Shown: in pieces, positions 40,312-50,268 of the stretch
Position numbering within the stretch: position 1 is the first letter of the stretch
How the letters are laid out: each line of letters begins with the position of its first letter
Assembly: GCF_016065055.1 (NCBI RefSeq)
Contig: NZ_CP065856.1
Location: 1,301,836 to 1,365,835 of the forward strand
From: Halosimplex litoreum
Lineage (GTDB): Archaea > Halobacteriota > Halobacteria > Halobacteriales > Haloarculaceae
Direction of reading: 5' to 3'
DNA length: 64,000 bases
Position numbers and translations under genes: made by a program
Notes under the pieces: model-generated
What the model was told of the DNA's origin: nothing
The model's database searches: none
The model's input: only the letters and a program-made list of their open reading frames with translations

Positions 40312-42170
40312 CGGCTCACCTCCACGAACTCCTCGGAGACGGCGTCGATGTCCCCGACTTGCACCTTCCAGAGGTCGGCGTAGCGGTCGTCCCGTTCGAG
40401 GAGTTCCTCGTGGGTGCCTTCGGCCGCGATGGCGCCGTCGTCGACGACGAGGATCCGGTCCGCGTCCCGAACCGTCGAGAGCCGGTGGGCGATGGCGAAC
40501 GTCGTGCGCTCGCCGGCCATCGATTCGAGCGAGCGCTGTATCTGCACTTCCGTCTCGTTGTCGACGTGGCTGGTCGCCTCGTCGAGGACGAGGAGTTTCG
40601 GTTCGCGCAACAGGGCTCGCGCGATGGCGACACGCTGGCGCTGCCCGCCGGAGAGCTTCACGCCGCGCTCGCCGACCGCCGTGTCGTACCCCTCCGGGAG
40701 TCGCGCGACGAACTCGTGTGCGCCCGCGAGCGTCGCCGCGCGGACGATTCCGTCGGCCGGTTCGTCCGTATCGAAGCGGTCCTCGGCGGCGTACGCGATG
40801 TTCTCGGCGATCGTCCCGTCGAACAGCTGCGGGTCCTGCGAGACGTAGCCCAGCTGCCGGCGCAGGCTCCGCAGGCTCACGTCCTGGACGTCTTGCCCGT
40901 CGATTCGGATCGTTCCGCTGTCGGGCTCGTAGAAGCGAAAGAGGAGCTTGACGAGCGTCGACTTGCCGGCGCCAGTGGAGCCGACGACGCCGACGAGTTC
41001 GCCCGGTTCGGCCGTGAACGAGACGTTTTCGACGGTGGACTCGTCGGCGCCCTCGTAGGCGAAAGTCACGTCGTCGAACTCGACGCGGCCCTCGGTGACT
41101 GTCAGTTCGTCGCCCTCGTCGGACCCGACGCGACGCGCCGGATCCGAGAGGAGACCGTCGATACGCTTGGAGGACGCGAGCGCGTCCTCGTAGGCGTCGA
41201 CGGTGTCGACGGCGAGGTCTTTGACCGGTTCCAGGAACCCTCGCGAGTACAGCATGAACGTCAGGAGGGCGCCCGCAGTGAACGTGCCCGAGAAGAACGC
41301 GGGCGGGCCGGCGACGACCCAGTAGCCGCCGAGGAGGAAGACGACCTTCCCGAGGACGTTGTTCGACATCCACGTCACGAGGTCGAAGCCCAGGCGCAGA
41401 CGGATGGTCTCCCAGTTGTTCTTCCTGTATCGCTTCGACGTTTCGGCGACGCGTTCGCGCTCGAACTCCTCGCGGGTGAACGCTTTCACCGTGCGAACGC
41501 CGTTCAGCGAGTCCTCCAGGCGGGCGTTCAGCTCACCGACGGTCTCGCGGACGGCTTCGTGGCGCGGTTGCAGCATCCGGGCGTAGACGCGACTGGCGAC
41601 CGCGACGAACACGGGGATGACGGCGAGTACGAGCGCTAGCTGCCAGTTCAGCAGCGCCATCAGGGCGAACGCGACCACGACCTGCGCGACGCGGTTCGTG
41701 GCGCTGTAGACGGCGCCGACGATACCGCCGAAGTTCTCCGTGTCGTTGTGGACGATGCTCATCACGTCGCCGCTCTGAGAGTCGTCGTAGTAGCGCATCC
41801 GCAGGTCCGTCGCGGCGTCGTAGGCGTCCGTGCGCAGGTCGTGGGTCATCGCGACGTTTCCCCGGTTCTGGAACCACGAGGAGAGCCAGTCGAGCCCGTT
41901 CTGCGCGACGAACGCGGCCGCGAGAACCCCCGCCGTCAGCCAGAGTTGCGCGACCTGCCCCGCCGGGATCCACGCGTCGGGGACGAGGGGCAGGCTGTAC
42001 GCCCGGTCGCTCAGGAGGACGGCGTCGAAGGCGACGCCGATGACGAACGCCGGGGCGCGCTGGGGGATCCGAGCGAGCAACAGCGCGAGGAGCCCGAGTC
42101 CGAAGTTCGCCGCCTCCGGGCGGGCGTACTCCCGGAGGAGCTTCACGAGCGGGTTCTCGCTCGTGCTCAT
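40308..42170 (-). CDS. ABC exporter half-transporter (MsbA/LmrA-like), first gene of pair
   Basis: The protein has 620 residues. Membrane domain about 20-320 (six helices, with ARLEDSLNGVRTVKAF in the coupling region) and ATPase domain about 350-600. Walker A is GSTGAGKST, the signature LSGGQRQR, Walker B LLVLDEATSHVDNETEV, the switch His AIAHRLSTV. Both partners keep the catalytic Glu, so this is not the one-degenerate-site type of heterodimer. It shares a four-base stop/start overlap with the second gene, showing translational coupling. Upstream 490 bp hold no gene, and no close TATA box is obvious. Confidence 0.93.
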   Translation of the reverse strand: MSTSENPLVKLLREYARPEAANFGLGLLALLLARIPQRAPAFVIGVAFDAVLLSDRAYSLPLVPDAWIPAGQVAQLWLTAGVLAAAFVAQNGLDWLSSWFQNRGNVAMTHDLRTDAYDAATDLRMRYYDDSQSGDVMSIVHNDTENFGGIVGAVYSATNRVAQVVVAFALMALLNWQLALVLAVIPVFVAVASRVYARMLQPRHEAVRETVGELNARLEDSLNGVRTVKAFTREEFERERVAETSKRYRKNNWETIRLRLGFDLVTWMSNNVLGKVVFLLGGYWVVAGPPAFFSGTFTAGALLTFMLYSRGFLEPVKDLAVDTVDAYEDALASSKRIDGLLSDPARRVGSDEGDELTVTEGRVEFDDVTFAYEGADESTVENVSFTAEPGELVGVVGSTGAGKSTLVKLLFRFYEPDSGTIRIDGQDVQDVSLRSLRRQLGYVSQDPQLFDGTIAENIAYAAEDRFDTDEPADGIVRAATLAGAHEFVARLPEGYDTAVGERGVKLSGGQRQRVAIARALLREPKLLVLDEATSHVDNETEVQIQRSLESMAGERTTFAIAHRLSTVRDADRILVVDDGAIAAEGTHEELLERDDRYADLWKVQVGDIDAVSEEFVEVSR

Positions 42171-42660
42171 CGATTCACCTGCGCGTGGTTCGGGCCGGAC
42201 CGACCGGCGCCGGGCTGTGCTCGCAGTGGCGTGTGTGTCGACATCCGTATCGGTGGTGGAAGTCGGTGAAACGACGATTCGAACGACGGAGCGAGGGAGC
42301 GTCCCGGCGCGGCCGGCGGGTGAAGCCCGACCGGGTTACGCCAGAGCACTGTCCGCTACCGTAGATCCGTGCCAGAGCACGGGTCCGAGTCCGGTAGCAG
42401 ACATCATACCGCGATGAACAATGGTGTGGGATTTAAATTTTGGGGATCTAAGATGTGTAGAGTTTCGACATGTCCGTCGCTGCACAGTATCGGCCGAGCC
42501 GACTATCGGTCCGAGTGCGATCGGTCGCCCGCTCGAGGATCTCGTGGCTCTCCGGCGCTCGGCGCGCCCACTCGTTTCACTTCTTGGAGCCGAAGCTCAC
42601 GCACCCGAGACAGGTCTTCGAGAATACCATCCCAGTGTAACCGAGCCTGGTGAGCCCCGT
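42171..42660. other. 490-bp spacer without a supported gene
   Basis: The stretch is flanked by the ABC exporter pair and the cupin gene, both on the minus strand. It is GC-rich except for an AT-rich patch at 42,422-42,450 with ATTTAAATTTT, which could be a promoter for the ABC pair with a leader of more than 200 nt. I see no open frame with family motifs. Confidence 0.5.
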
Positions 42661-43041
42661 TCAGGGCGCTTCCTGGATCGCGAGTTCGCCGTCCTCGGGC
42701 TCGGCGAGGAAGTAGACGTGGCTGAACGGCTCGTCGGCGTCTTCGCCCGTCCCGTGCCAGTGCTCCTCACCGGGTTCGAAGACGACCAGGTCGCCTTCCG
42801 AGACCTCGCGTTCGCCTTCGCGGTTGCCGATCATGCCGGTGCCCTCCGTGACGTAGAGGATCTGGACGCCCGCGTGGGCGTGGAACTTGGTGCGCTCGCC
42901 GGGGCGGAAGGTCACTTCGGCGGCGTTGACGCTGGTCCCGTCGAACGCGCTCTCGATACCCTCCGAGAGCAGCGGTGTTCCGACCTGTACCGGGTGGTCC
43001 GTCTCCTCGCTGTCGGCCGAGTCCAGACTGGTAACGTCCAT
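42661..43041 (-). CDS. Single-domain cupin protein
   Basis: The protein has 126 residues. Cupin motif 1 is RPGERTKFHAHAGVQILYVTEG with two His, and motif 2 is LVVFEPGEEHWHGTGED with a third His, so a metal site (His-His-Glu/Gln-His type) is likely. It may be a small enzyme or a binding protein for an organic acid. It is the last gene of an apparent operon HTH_10 - SDR - MFS - cupin (gaps of 78, 21 and 31 bp), suggesting work on the substrate imported by the MFS protein. Confidence 0.85.
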   Translation of the reverse strand: MDVTSLDSADSEETDHPVQVGTPLLSEGIESAFDGTSVNAAEVTFRPGERTKFHAHAGVQILYVTEGTGMIGNREGEREVSEGDLVVFEPGEEHWHGTGEDADEPFSHVYFLAEPEDGELAIQEAP

Positions 43042-43072
43042 GGTTCGGACAGAACTTGGGCCGTTTCGTCCT

Positions 43073-44314
43073 TCAGTCCGATGCTATGCTGAAAGCCCGT
43101 TCAAGTACACCCTGTTCGCTTTCGGGGGCGGTCCCCCAGTAGAACAGGCCGACGCCGACCACGGTGACGATAGCCAGGATGGTCAGCGGGACGCTGTACC
43201 CGCCCGTGACGCCGCGGAGCGCGCTGATGGCGAGCGGCGAGAGGAAGGCCGCGCCGGCCGTCGAGGTGTTGAGGAGGCCGACGGTCGCCGTCGCGTTGTC
43301 GGCGCCGAATCGCGTGAGCACGATCGGTGACCAGAGCGCGGCAAGCGTCCCGTTGCCGATGCCGAACCCGACCAGCACGGCGTACAGCGCGGGTCGCGAC
43401 CCGACTGCCGGGAGCACGAGGACGCACGCCGCGGCAAGCGCCACGCAGGCCGCGAACACGGTGCGCGGTCCGAGGCGGTCGCCGACGAAGCCGCCGCCGA
43501 CGCGAGCGAAGATGCTGACGCCGCCGACGAGGCCGAACGCGCCGGCGGCGACGGCGGCGTCGATGCCGTTCGTCGTGAGGATGTCGACCAGTTGTGACGA
43601 GAGGACGTAGTACCAGCCCCACAGCAGGCCGTAGCCGAGCGCCGCGCCGACGAAGTCCCTGTCGGTGAGTCGGCCGCGCAGCCAGTCGAGGCCGACGGTG
43701 CCCGTCGACTCCGAGTGTCCCGGGGGCCGCCGGAAGACGAGACTCGACAGGAGGACGACGACGGCGGCCGCGCCGGCGACGACGGCGAAGGCGGTGCGGA
43801 AGTCCACCCGCTCGAACAGCCAGAGCCACGCGAACGGGATCGTCAGCACGCCGAGGCCGTTGCCCGCCATCGTGATGCCCATCGCCGTGCCCTCGTGGGC
43901 GTCGAACCACTGCGGGACGAGCGAGACGACGACGATGAAGGCCGTGCCGCCGGCCGTCCCGAGCAGCGCGAACGCGGCGACGACGCCGACGTACGAGTCG
44001 ACGGCGCCGAGTCCGGCGGCGGCGACCGCAAGGCCGACGCCGGCGACGGCGACGACCGACCGCAGCGGGAATCTGGCGGCGACGACGCCGAAGACGCCGC
44101 CCGAGATCAGGAACACCGCGGTCGTGATCGAGAACACCGAGGAGGCCTGCAGGTCGGTGAGACCGAACGCGGTCGAGAGCTGGCCCACGTAGACGGTGAA
44201 CGTGAAGATGACGCCCCAGATGGTCGTGAGCATGGAGACGCCCAGCGCGACGAGCAGCCAGCTCCGCGCGGAGTCGAGGGCCGCTTCGTGCGCGTCGGAC
44301 GCGTCAGTCGTCAC
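43073..44314 (-). CDS. MFS transporter, organic-acid uptake type (OFA/monocarboxylate-like)
   Basis: The protein has 413 residues with twelve predicted hydrophobic helices. It starts SWLLVALGVSMLTTIWGVIF and contains VYVGQLSTAFGLTDLQASSVF, QWFDAHEGTAMGITMAGNGLG and an internal loop RRPPGHSES. These match the oxalate/formate antiporter-monocarboxylate branch of MFS. It is placed between an SDR gene (21 bp upstream) and a cupin gene (31 bp downstream), so it probably imports the substrate for that small pathway. Substrate unknown. Confidence 0.82.
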   Translation of the reverse strand: MTTDASDAHEAALDSARSWLLVALGVSMLTTIWGVIFTFTVYVGQLSTAFGLTDLQASSVFSITTAVFLISGGVFGVVAARFPLRSVVAVAGVGLAVAAAGLGAVDSYVGVVAAFALLGTAGGTAFIVVVSLVPQWFDAHEGTAMGITMAGNGLGVLTIPFAWLWLFERVDFRTAFAVVAGAAAVVVLLSSLVFRRPPGHSESTGTVGLDWLRGRLTDRDFVGAALGYGLLWGWYYVLSSQLVDILTTNGIDAAVAAGAFGLVGGVSIFARVGGGFVGDRLGPRTVFAACVALAAACVLVLPAVGSRPALYAVLVGFGIGNGTLAALWSPIVLTRFGADNATATVGLLNTSTAGAAFLSPLAISALRGVTGGYSVPLTILAIVTVVGVGLFYWGTAPESEQGVLERAFSIASD

Positions 44315-44335
44315 GATTCGAGGTCTCGGACCCGC

Positions 44336-45121
44336 TCATACCGTCTGGCCTCCGTCGACGACCAGGGGGTGGCCGAGGACGAACGACGCGGCGTCCGAGC
44401 ACAGCCAGACGACGGCGTTGGCGATCTCCTCGGGGTCGCCCATCCGTCCGATCGGCTCCTGGTCGACCGCCGCCTCGCGGCCGCCCTCCCTGTTGTCGGT
44501 GACGCGGTCCATCATCGACGTGTCGACGATGCCGGGACAGACGGCGTTGATACGGAGCTCGGTGTCGGCGTATTCGAGCGCCGCCGACTTCGTGAGCCCG
44601 ACGACGCCGTGTTTCGCGGCGGTGTAGGCGACTTCGGGGAAGCCCCTGACCCCGGCGCCCGAGGAGACGTTGACGATCGCTCCGCCCGCCTCGCGGACGT
44701 GCGGGATCTGGTACTTCATCGAGAGGAAGACGCCGCGCAGGTCGGTGTCGAGGATGCGGTCCCACGCTTCGATCGACAGGTCCGCGGCCTTCACCGCGTC
44801 CTGCTCGACGCCGGCGTTGTTGCAGGCGTAGTCGAGCCGGCCGAACTCCGCGACCGTCGCCTCGACCGCCGCCCGCACCTCGTCGGCCTCGCGCAGGTCG
44901 CACGTAACGGCGAGGGCGTCGCTGCCCAGTTCCTCGATCCGCTCGGCCGTCTCCTCGTTGCCGTCCTCGTCGATGTCGGCGACGGCGACGGCGGCGCCCT
45001 GCTGGGCGAACGCCAGCGCCACCGCGCGACCGATGCCGCCCGCCGCGCCGGAGACGAACGCGACCTCGTCCTCGAAATCGAAGTACTCGCCCTGTGGCGT
45101 CGGAAACTCCCGTTCAGTCAT
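44336..45121 (-). CDS. Short-chain dehydrogenase/reductase (classical SDR)
   Basis: The protein has 261 residues. The cofactor motif is VSGAAGGIGRAVA (SGxxGGIG in place of TGxxxGIG), followed by Asp in VAVADIDEDG, which favours NAD over NADP. CNNAG is the structural motif, the catalytic Ser is in VNVSSGAG, and Tyr/Lys are in YTAAKHG. The C-terminus has the usual PLVVDGGQTV. It should oxidise an alcohol or reduce a ketone in the cytoplasm. It is in an operon with an MFS importer and a cupin, downstream of an HTH_10 regulator. Confidence 0.92.
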   Translation of the reverse strand: MTEREFPTPQGEYFDFEDEVAFVSGAAGGIGRAVALAFAQQGAAVAVADIDEDGNEETAERIEELGSDALAVTCDLREADEVRAAVEATVAEFGRLDYACNNAGVEQDAVKAADLSIEAWDRILDTDLRGVFLSMKYQIPHVREAGGAIVNVSSGAGVRGFPEVAYTAAKHGVVGLTKSAALEYADTELRINAVCPGIVDTSMMDRVTDNREGGREAAVDQEPIGRMGDPEEIANAVVWLCSDAASFVLGHPLVVDGGQTV

Positions 45122-45199
45122 CGAGTTTCACCGTGACTTTCAGCGCCGCTGCAGCGTTCATGTAGGCACCCTTTCGGGCCGACCGCCCTGAGCGTGATG

Positions 45200-45877
45200 C
45201 TAGCTGGAAAGCGTGTTTAAGTCGGGTTCCGTCCCGAGCGTCGACGTGAGCAGTTGCCGCTCGCCCCTTCGGAGCAGGCTCGACATGGACGGCTGGGAGA
45301 TACCCATCTCCTCGGCCAGTTCCTCGGTGCTGGCCTGTCGCGGGCTCTCGTAGTAGCCGCGGCTGATGGCGAGGGTGAGCGCCTCGTGCTGGCGGTCGGT
45401 CAGTCCGTACTGCGAGGACTCGTCGTCCTCGGAAGGGTTCTGGGCGATCGAGATCAGGTCGATATCGATGCCGTACTCCTCGCAGCGGGCGCGCATCCCG
45501 TTGAACGCCTCGTAGTGCTGGAAGAGCTTCTTCTCGTACCAGCCCTCCGGCGTGACGACCGTCGGCTCCATCTGGGTGGCGGTGAACCGCTCGGGGGAGA
45601 ACGCCTCCGAGACGACATCGGCCAGTTCGATGGTGACCTGATAGACGTCTTTTCCGCTGGCCCGTCCCAGCGACGTGACCTCGACCACCTCGTCGAACGC
45701 CAGGAGGTCGTCCTCGGTGACGCTCTCGTCCGGTTCGAGATAGACGACGAACACGCGGGCGTCGTGTTCGAGACAGAGCCCGTGGACGCACTCGAACTGC
45801 CCGGAGTCGAGCGACTCGGCGAGACCGACGAACGGGAGATGGGGCGAACGGATGAGAAATTCGGTCGTGACGGTCAT
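45200..45877 (-). CDS. HTH_10 (bacterioopsin activator-like) transcriptional regulator
   Basis: The protein has 225 residues from the ATG at 45877. About 155 N-terminal residues form a ligand- or signal-binding region of the haloarchaeal Bat type, followed by the HTH_10 domain (about 160-215), seen as GLTDRQHEALTLAISRGYYESPRQAS and EELAEEMGISQPSMSSLLRRGERQL. It lies just upstream of the SDR-MFS-cupin genes on the same strand and is probably their regulator. A TATA-like CTTAACTAT (minus strand, around 45,899-45,908) is about 25 bp before the start, so the transcript may be leaderless. Confidence 0.9.
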   Translation of the reverse strand: MTVTTEFLIRSPHLPFVGLAESLDSGQFECVHGLCLEHDARVFVVYLEPDESVTEDDLLAFDEVVEVTSLGRASGKDVYQVTIELADVVSEAFSPERFTATQMEPTVVTPEGWYEKKLFQHYEAFNGMRARCEEYGIDIDLISIAQNPSEDDESSQYGLTDRQHEALTLAISRGYYESPRQASTEELAEEMGISQPSMSSLLRRGERQLLTSTLGTEPDLNTLSS

Positions 45878-46012
45878 CGGGCGAGCGTTCGCCGCGCGCA
45901 TAGTTAAGCGTCGGGACTCGCGGGGTAACGGCGGCTTCGACCGGAATTCGGACGGCCGTCCGAGCGCCGGCCGGCCAAACACCGATAGGAACGGAACGAG
46001 AAGGCAGTATCA

Positions 46013-48730
46013 GTGACACATCCCCCACACAGCGACCCGGCCGACGAGGTGCTCGCCGATTCGGGGGTCGACGAGTCGGGGCTGTCGACCGGCGAGGCGA
46101 GCGAGCGGCGCGCGGCGCACGGCCCGAACGAGATCGCCCGCGGCGAGGGACGCTCGCCGGTCGGCATCTTCCTCGCGCAGTTCGACAGCTGGCTCATCTG
46201 GGTGTTGCTCGCCGCCGCGGCGCTGTCGGTGTGGGCCGGCCACGCCGTCGACGCCGTCCTCATCGCCGTCATCGTCGTCGCGAACGGCGTCTTCGGGTTC
46301 GTCCAGGACTACCGCGCCGAGCGGAGCCTCGAGTCGCTGCGGGAACTGACCGCACCGACGGCCGTCGTGCGCCGCGACGGCGAGACCGTCGAGGTTGCGG
46401 CGAGCGAACTGGTACCTGGTGACGTGGTCGAGCTGTCGGACGGCGACGTGGTACCGGCCGACGGCCGGCTCGTCGGGGCGACGGGGCTGGAGGTCGACGA
46501 GGCGGCGCTGACCGGCGAGAGCCTCCCCGTCTCGAAGGGAATCGAGCCGGTCGACGCCGACGCGCCGCTGGCCGAGCGGTCCTCGATGGTGTACAAGTCC
46601 ACGGCGGTCACCCGGGGGAAGGCCGCCGTCGTCGTGACCGCGACCGGCGAGGACACGGAGGTGGGCGCGATCGCCCGGCAACTCGCCGCCACGGAGGAGA
46701 CCGAGACGCCGCTGCAGGCCGAGCTGGACGACCTCGGCCGGACGCTCGGGCTGGGCGTCGTCGGGCTGGCCGCGCTGGTCGTCCCCCTGCTGTGGTTCCG
46801 CGGCGTCGAGCCGCTACAGACGGCGCTGACGGCGATATCGCTGGCCGTCGCGGCCGTCCCGGAGGGGCTGCCCGCGGTCGTGACGCTGACGCTCGCGCTG
46901 GGCGTCCGGCGGATGGCCGACGAGAACGCCCTCGTGCGGCGGCTGCCCGCCGTCGAAGCCCTGGGCGCCGTCGACGTGGTCTGTACCGACAAGACCGGCA
47001 CGCTCACCGAGGGGCGGATGGCCGTCAGCCGGCTGTGGGTCGACGGCGGCGTCGTCGACTTCGACGAGGTGGCCGGCGGGGCGGAGGGCGACGGGTCGGC
47101 CGCCGCTAACGGCGGCGCGATAGCGGGGGTCGACTCCGAGAGGGACGGGCCTCCCGCCGAGGGCGACCGCGTCGACGTGCTCCTCCGGGCGGGCGCGCTA
47201 TGCAACGACGCGACCCCCGACGAGGGCGACCCGACCGAGCGGGCGCTGGTCGCGGCCGCGGCCGAGCGGGGGTTCGACGTGGAGCGGATCCGGGCGGAGA
47301 CGCCCAGAACCGACGAGATCCCCTTCTCCTCGGAGCGCAAGTGGATGGGAACGGTCCACGGGGACCGCGCCTACGTCAAGGGCGCCCCGGAGGTCGTCGT
47401 CGAGAAGTGCTCTCGCGTGCTGACCGACGACGGCCCGGTCGAACTGGACGAGGCGGGCGCCGAGCGGATCGCCGAGCGGACCCGCGAGTTCGCCGACGAC
47501 GCGCTGCGGGTGCTCGCGGTCGCCTACACCGAGGACGGCCGCGGGTTCGAGGCGGACGGCGAGGGCGAACTCGACGGCGCCGACGACCTGGAGGACCTGG
47601 TGTTCGTCGGCCTCGTGGGGATGCTCGACCCGCCGCGGGCGGAGGTGGCCGACGCCATCGAGCGCACGCGGCGAGCGGGTATCGACGTGACGATGATCAC
47701 CGGCGACAACGTGCGGACGGCCGCGGCCATCGGCGCGGAGTTGGGACTCGGCGGCGACGTGGTCGGCGGCGGGGAGATCGAGGGACTGAGCGACGACGAA
47801 CTCCGCAGGCGCGTCACCGAAGTCGACGTGTTCGCGCGTGCCTCCCCGGAGCACAAGGTCCGGGTGCTGGGTGCGTTGCAGGCGAACGACCGCACCGTCG
47901 CGATGACGGGCGACGGGGTCAACGACGCACCGGCGCTGAAAAACGCCGACGTGGGCGTCGCGATGGGCGTCCGCGGGACCGACGTGGCAAAGCAGGCGAG
48001 CGACGTGGTGTTGCTCGACGACAACTACGCGACCATCGCGCGGGCGGTCGAGCGCGGCCGGGCCATCTTCGACAACGTCTGGAAGTTCGTCGCGTACCTG
48101 TTGAGTGCCAACGTCGCCGAGGTCGCGATCGTCTTCCTCGCCTCCCTGTGGGGGTATCTCGTCCTCCCGGCGGTCCAGCTGCTGTGGATCAATCTGCTGA
48201 CCGACGGGCTGCCGGCGCTGGCGCTGGGGGCCGACCCCGAGAGCGGCGACGTGATGGAGCGGCCGCCCCGGGACCCGGACCAGGGGATCGTCGACCGGAG
48301 CATGCTCGGGGTCGTCGGCGGCACCGGGGTGGTGACGACCGCCGTCATGCTCGGCCTCCTCGCGCTCCTGCTCGACGGCGCCGCCGGGGTCAGCGACTAC
48401 GTCCGGACGATGATATTCACGACGTTCGTCGTCCTGGAGTTCGGGAAGCTGTTCGTCGTCCGCTGGCTGCGCGAGACGCCGACGCTGTCGAACCGCTGGC
48501 TGTTCGCCGCCGTCGCGGGCTCGCTGACCCTGCAGCTGGCCGTGCTGTACACCCCGTTGGGCGAGCAGTTCGAGACGGTCGCGCTCGGGGTCGGCGACTG
48601 GGGGATCGTCGCCGGCGTCCTCGGCGTCACGCTCCCGGCGTACCTGCTCGTGGCCGTGGGCGTGCGGCGCCTGCGCGACGTGGACGCGGCGGCGAACGCG
48701 AGCCCCGCGGCGGGAGCGGACGGCCCGTGA
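46013..48730 (+). CDS. P-type cation-transporting ATPase (P2A calcium/PMR1-like)
   Basis: The protein has 905 residues from a GTG start, the normal length for P2 ATPases. It has the N-terminal cation ATPase domain ([19 protein letters not shown]), the actuator domain with [17 protein letters not shown]4 with [18 protein letters not shown], the phosphorylation site [12 protein letters not shown], the nucleotide-binding domain ([20 protein letters not shown]), the hinge [22 protein letters not shown], and four to six C-terminal helices starting [16 protein letters not shown]. It exports Ca2+ or a similar cation using ATP. An acidic insert near residue 350 ([14 protein letters not shown]) is variable. 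It is divergent from the HTH_10 gene (135-bp spacer). Confidence 0.93.
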   Translation: MTHPPHSDPADEVLADSGVDESGLSTGEASERRAAHGPNEIARGEGRSPVGIFLAQFDSWLIWVLLAAAALSVWAGHAVDAVLIAVIVVANGVFGFVQDYRAERSLESLRELTAPTAVVRRDGETVEVAASELVPGDVVELSDGDVVPADGRLVGATGLEVDEAALTGESLPVSKGIEPVDADAPLAERSSMVYKSTAVTRGKAAVVVTATGEDTEVGAIARQLAATEETETPLQAELDDLGRTLGLGVVGLAALVVPLLWFRGVEPLQTALTAISLAVAAVPEGLPAVVTLTLALGVRRMADENALVRRLPAVEALGAVDVVCTDKTGTLTEGRMAVSRLWVDGGVVDFDEVAGGAEGDGSAAANGGAIAGVDSERDGPPAEGDRVDVLLRAGALCNDATPDEGDPTERALVAAAAERGFDVERIRAETPRTDEIPFSSERKWMGTVHGDRAYVKGAPEVVVEKCSRVLTDDGPVELDEAGAERIAERTREFADDALRVLAVAYTEDGRGFEADGEGELDGADDLEDLVFVGLVGMLDPPRAEVADAIERTRRAGIDVTMITGDNVRTAAAIGAELGLGGDVVGGGEIEGLSDDELRRRVTEVDVFARASPEHKVRVLGALQANDRTVAMTGDGVNDAPALKNADVGVAMGVRGTDVAKQASDVVLLDDNYATIARAVERGRAIFDNVWKFVAYLLSANVAEVAIVFLASLWGYLVLPAVQLLWINLLTDGLPALALGADPESGDVMERPPRDPDQGIVDRSMLGVVGGTGVVTTAVMLGLLALLLDGAAGVSDYVRTMIFTTFVVLEFGKLFVVRWLRETPTLSNRWLFAAVAGSLTLQLAVLYTPLGEQFETVALGVGDWGIVAGVLGVTLPAYLLVAVGVRRLRDVDAAANASPAAGADGP

Positions 48731-48821
48731 CGAGCGGAGCCGGCGACGAACCCCCGTGAGACCGGCCGCAGGCGGCGCTGCCGGGCGCGAGCTTATTAGC
48801 GGGACGTGCGTATCGACACAC

Positions 48822-49277
48822 ATGACCGACGCCGAAGAGATCGAGATGGACGCGGCGGAGTGCGACCAGTTCCTGGGGAGCGGCGGAACGGGAGTGCTCT
48901 CGCTCTCGACGACGGGGGACGAACCGCCGGACGCCGTCCCGGTGTCGTACGGCTACGACGCGGAGCGTCGCGTGTTTCACTTCCGTATCTCCCTCGGTCA
49001 CGAGGACGACCCCGGTGACCTGGCCGGGCGTGCGGTAACGTTCGTCGCGTACGGCGACGGCGACGGGAACGGGCGCTGGCGGAGCGTCGTCGCGCGCGGT
49101 CGGCTCCAGAGCGCCGAGGAGGAGGGGATCGCCACCGAGACGCTGGCCGAGATGGAGCGGGTCGATATCCCGCTGGTCGACGTGTTCGAGGAGCCGCTGC
49201 GGATGGTGTCGTTCGATTTCTTCCGGCTCGACCCCGAGGAGTTCACCGGCCGGCGCGAGTCGCTCGTCAACGAGTGA
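48822..49277 (+). CDS. Pyridoxamine 5'-phosphate oxidase-like flavin-fold protein
   Basis: The protein has 151 residues from the ATG at 48822, preceded by a TATA-like CTTATTAG about 30 bp upstream. The split-barrel FMN-binding fold is suggested by GVLSLSTTGDEPPDAVPVSYGYDAE, FHFRISLG, VTFVAYG and RWRSVVARGRLQ. Such haloarchaeal proteins are usually annotated as pyridoxamine 5'-phosphate oxidase family with unknown substrate; some bind flavin or F420. It stands alone, 91 bp after the P-type ATPase gene. Confidence 0.85.
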   Translation: MTDAEEIEMDAAECDQFLGSGGTGVLSLSTTGDEPPDAVPVSYGYDAERRVFHFRISLGHEDDPGDLAGRAVTFVAYGDGDGNGRWRSVVARGRLQSAEEEGIATETLAEMERVDIPLVDVFEEPLRMVSFDFFRLDPEEFTGRRESLVNE

Positions 49278-49320
49278 ACGGCGCGCGACTCGGCGAGGGT
49301 CGCCGCCGTCCCGCCGTCGC

Positions 49321-49899
49321 TCAGCCCGGCAGGAAGACGTTGATGACTGCGACGACCAGCCCCGCCAGCCCCATCCGGGCGGCGGCGACGTACCAGCGCT
49401 GACCGGATATCGAGCCCATGTACGCGCCGAACGCGCCGAGGACGGCGATACCGAGCGCGACGGAAGCGAGCGCCGCTTCGACCATCGAGAAGACGGTCCC
49501 CTCGACGAGGAACGGCAGGAGCGTGATCAGGATGCCGATGAGCGGGCCGAGGCCGCTGGCGACCGCGTGGACGATCCGGGCACCGCTCTGTTCGCGCTGG
49601 ATGCGCGTGTCGTCGAGATCGGTGAGCATCGCCCGCTCGACGCGGCGGATCTCCGCGCGGGTCTCGGCGCGTTCGATCTCCCAGACGCTCCACACCGCCG
49701 AGGTGCCGAGCCCGACCGCCGCGCCGGCGCCGATCTTGAGGACGGTCGCGCCGTCGGGCACGCCCGAGAGGACCGCGCCGACGACGACGCCGATAGCGGT
49801 GAGCGTCCCGTCGAAGCCGTTCGAGACGAAGTAGCGGCGGGCGATCGAGAGCACGTCCTCCTTGCCGAGCAGGCGACGGGCGCGGTCGAGGGCGGACAC
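49321..49899 (-). CDS. VIT1/CCC1-like membrane protein
   Basis: The protein has 192 residues from the GTG at 49899; the frame is open further upstream, but that part overlaps the preceding gene. It has five hydrophobic segments with RYFVSNGFDGTLTAIGVVVGA at the start and SGLGPLIGILITLLPFL later, resembling the VIT1/CCC1 group of iron/manganese transporters in the first half. The cytoplasmic loop (EIERAETRAEIRRVERAML) is charged and helical. It may move divalent metal across the membrane; this is a family-level guess. It starts 2 bp after the DUF211 gene stop codon, so the two are coupled. Confidence 0.72.
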   Translation of the reverse strand: MSALDRARRLLGKEDVLSIARRYFVSNGFDGTLTAIGVVVGAVLSGVPDGATVLKIGAGAAVGLGTSAVWSVWEIERAETRAEIRRVERAMLTDLDDTRIQREQSGARIVHAVASGLGPLIGILITLLPFLVEGTVFSMVEAALASVALGIAVLGAFGAYMGSISGQRWYVAAARMGLAGLVVAVINVFLPG

Positions 49900-49901
49900 G
49901 G

Positions 49902-50192
49902 TCAGCCGTCCTGTGGCGTGGGGCGGTCCTCGACGACGTAGTCGCCGCATGCGACCTCGTCGACCGAGTGGATCGTCCCGCTCAACTCCTCGACGGCCGA
50001 CTCGACGGCGTCGAAGTCCAGGTCCTCACCCTCCAGCGTGACTTTGACGTTCTGGACCTCTTGGTCGAGTTCGACGAGCGACGTGCTCGCGCCCTCGACC
50101 GAGTCGAGGTCGCCCAGGTGCTCGGTGAACGCGAGCAGTGGCGGGTCGTGCGGTTTCAACACGTCGACGACGAGTCGGCGGACTGGTGCCAT
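49902..50192 (-). CDS. DUF211 protein
   Basis: The protein has 96 residues. It begins MAPVRRLVVDVLKPHDPPLL, followed by LGDLDSVEGASTSLVELDQEVQNVKVTLEG, which is the DUF211 pattern, a ferredoxin-like fold found in archaea with unknown function, sometimes suggested to bind metal. It is directly upstream of the VIT1-like gene (2 bp), a pairing that suggests a joint role in metal handling or sensing. Confidence 0.9.
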   Translation of the reverse strand: MAPVRRLVVDVLKPHDPPLLAFTEHLGDLDSVEGASTSLVELDQEVQNVKVTLEGEDLDFDAVESAVEELSGTIHSVDEVACGDYVVEDRPTPQDG

Positions 50193-50268
50193 GAGCGATC
50201 GTCCGACCGCGACTCACAAAAAAGCGAGTCGCCGCTGTCCCGGGCCGCCCCGGTCCGGGTCCGGGGCC

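Noticed and set aside
40312-41373. N-terminal extension of the second ABC exporter gene
   Set aside because: The extension overlaps the first ABC gene in a different frame and reads as an Arg-rich shadow; the ATG at 40311 gives the correct family length.
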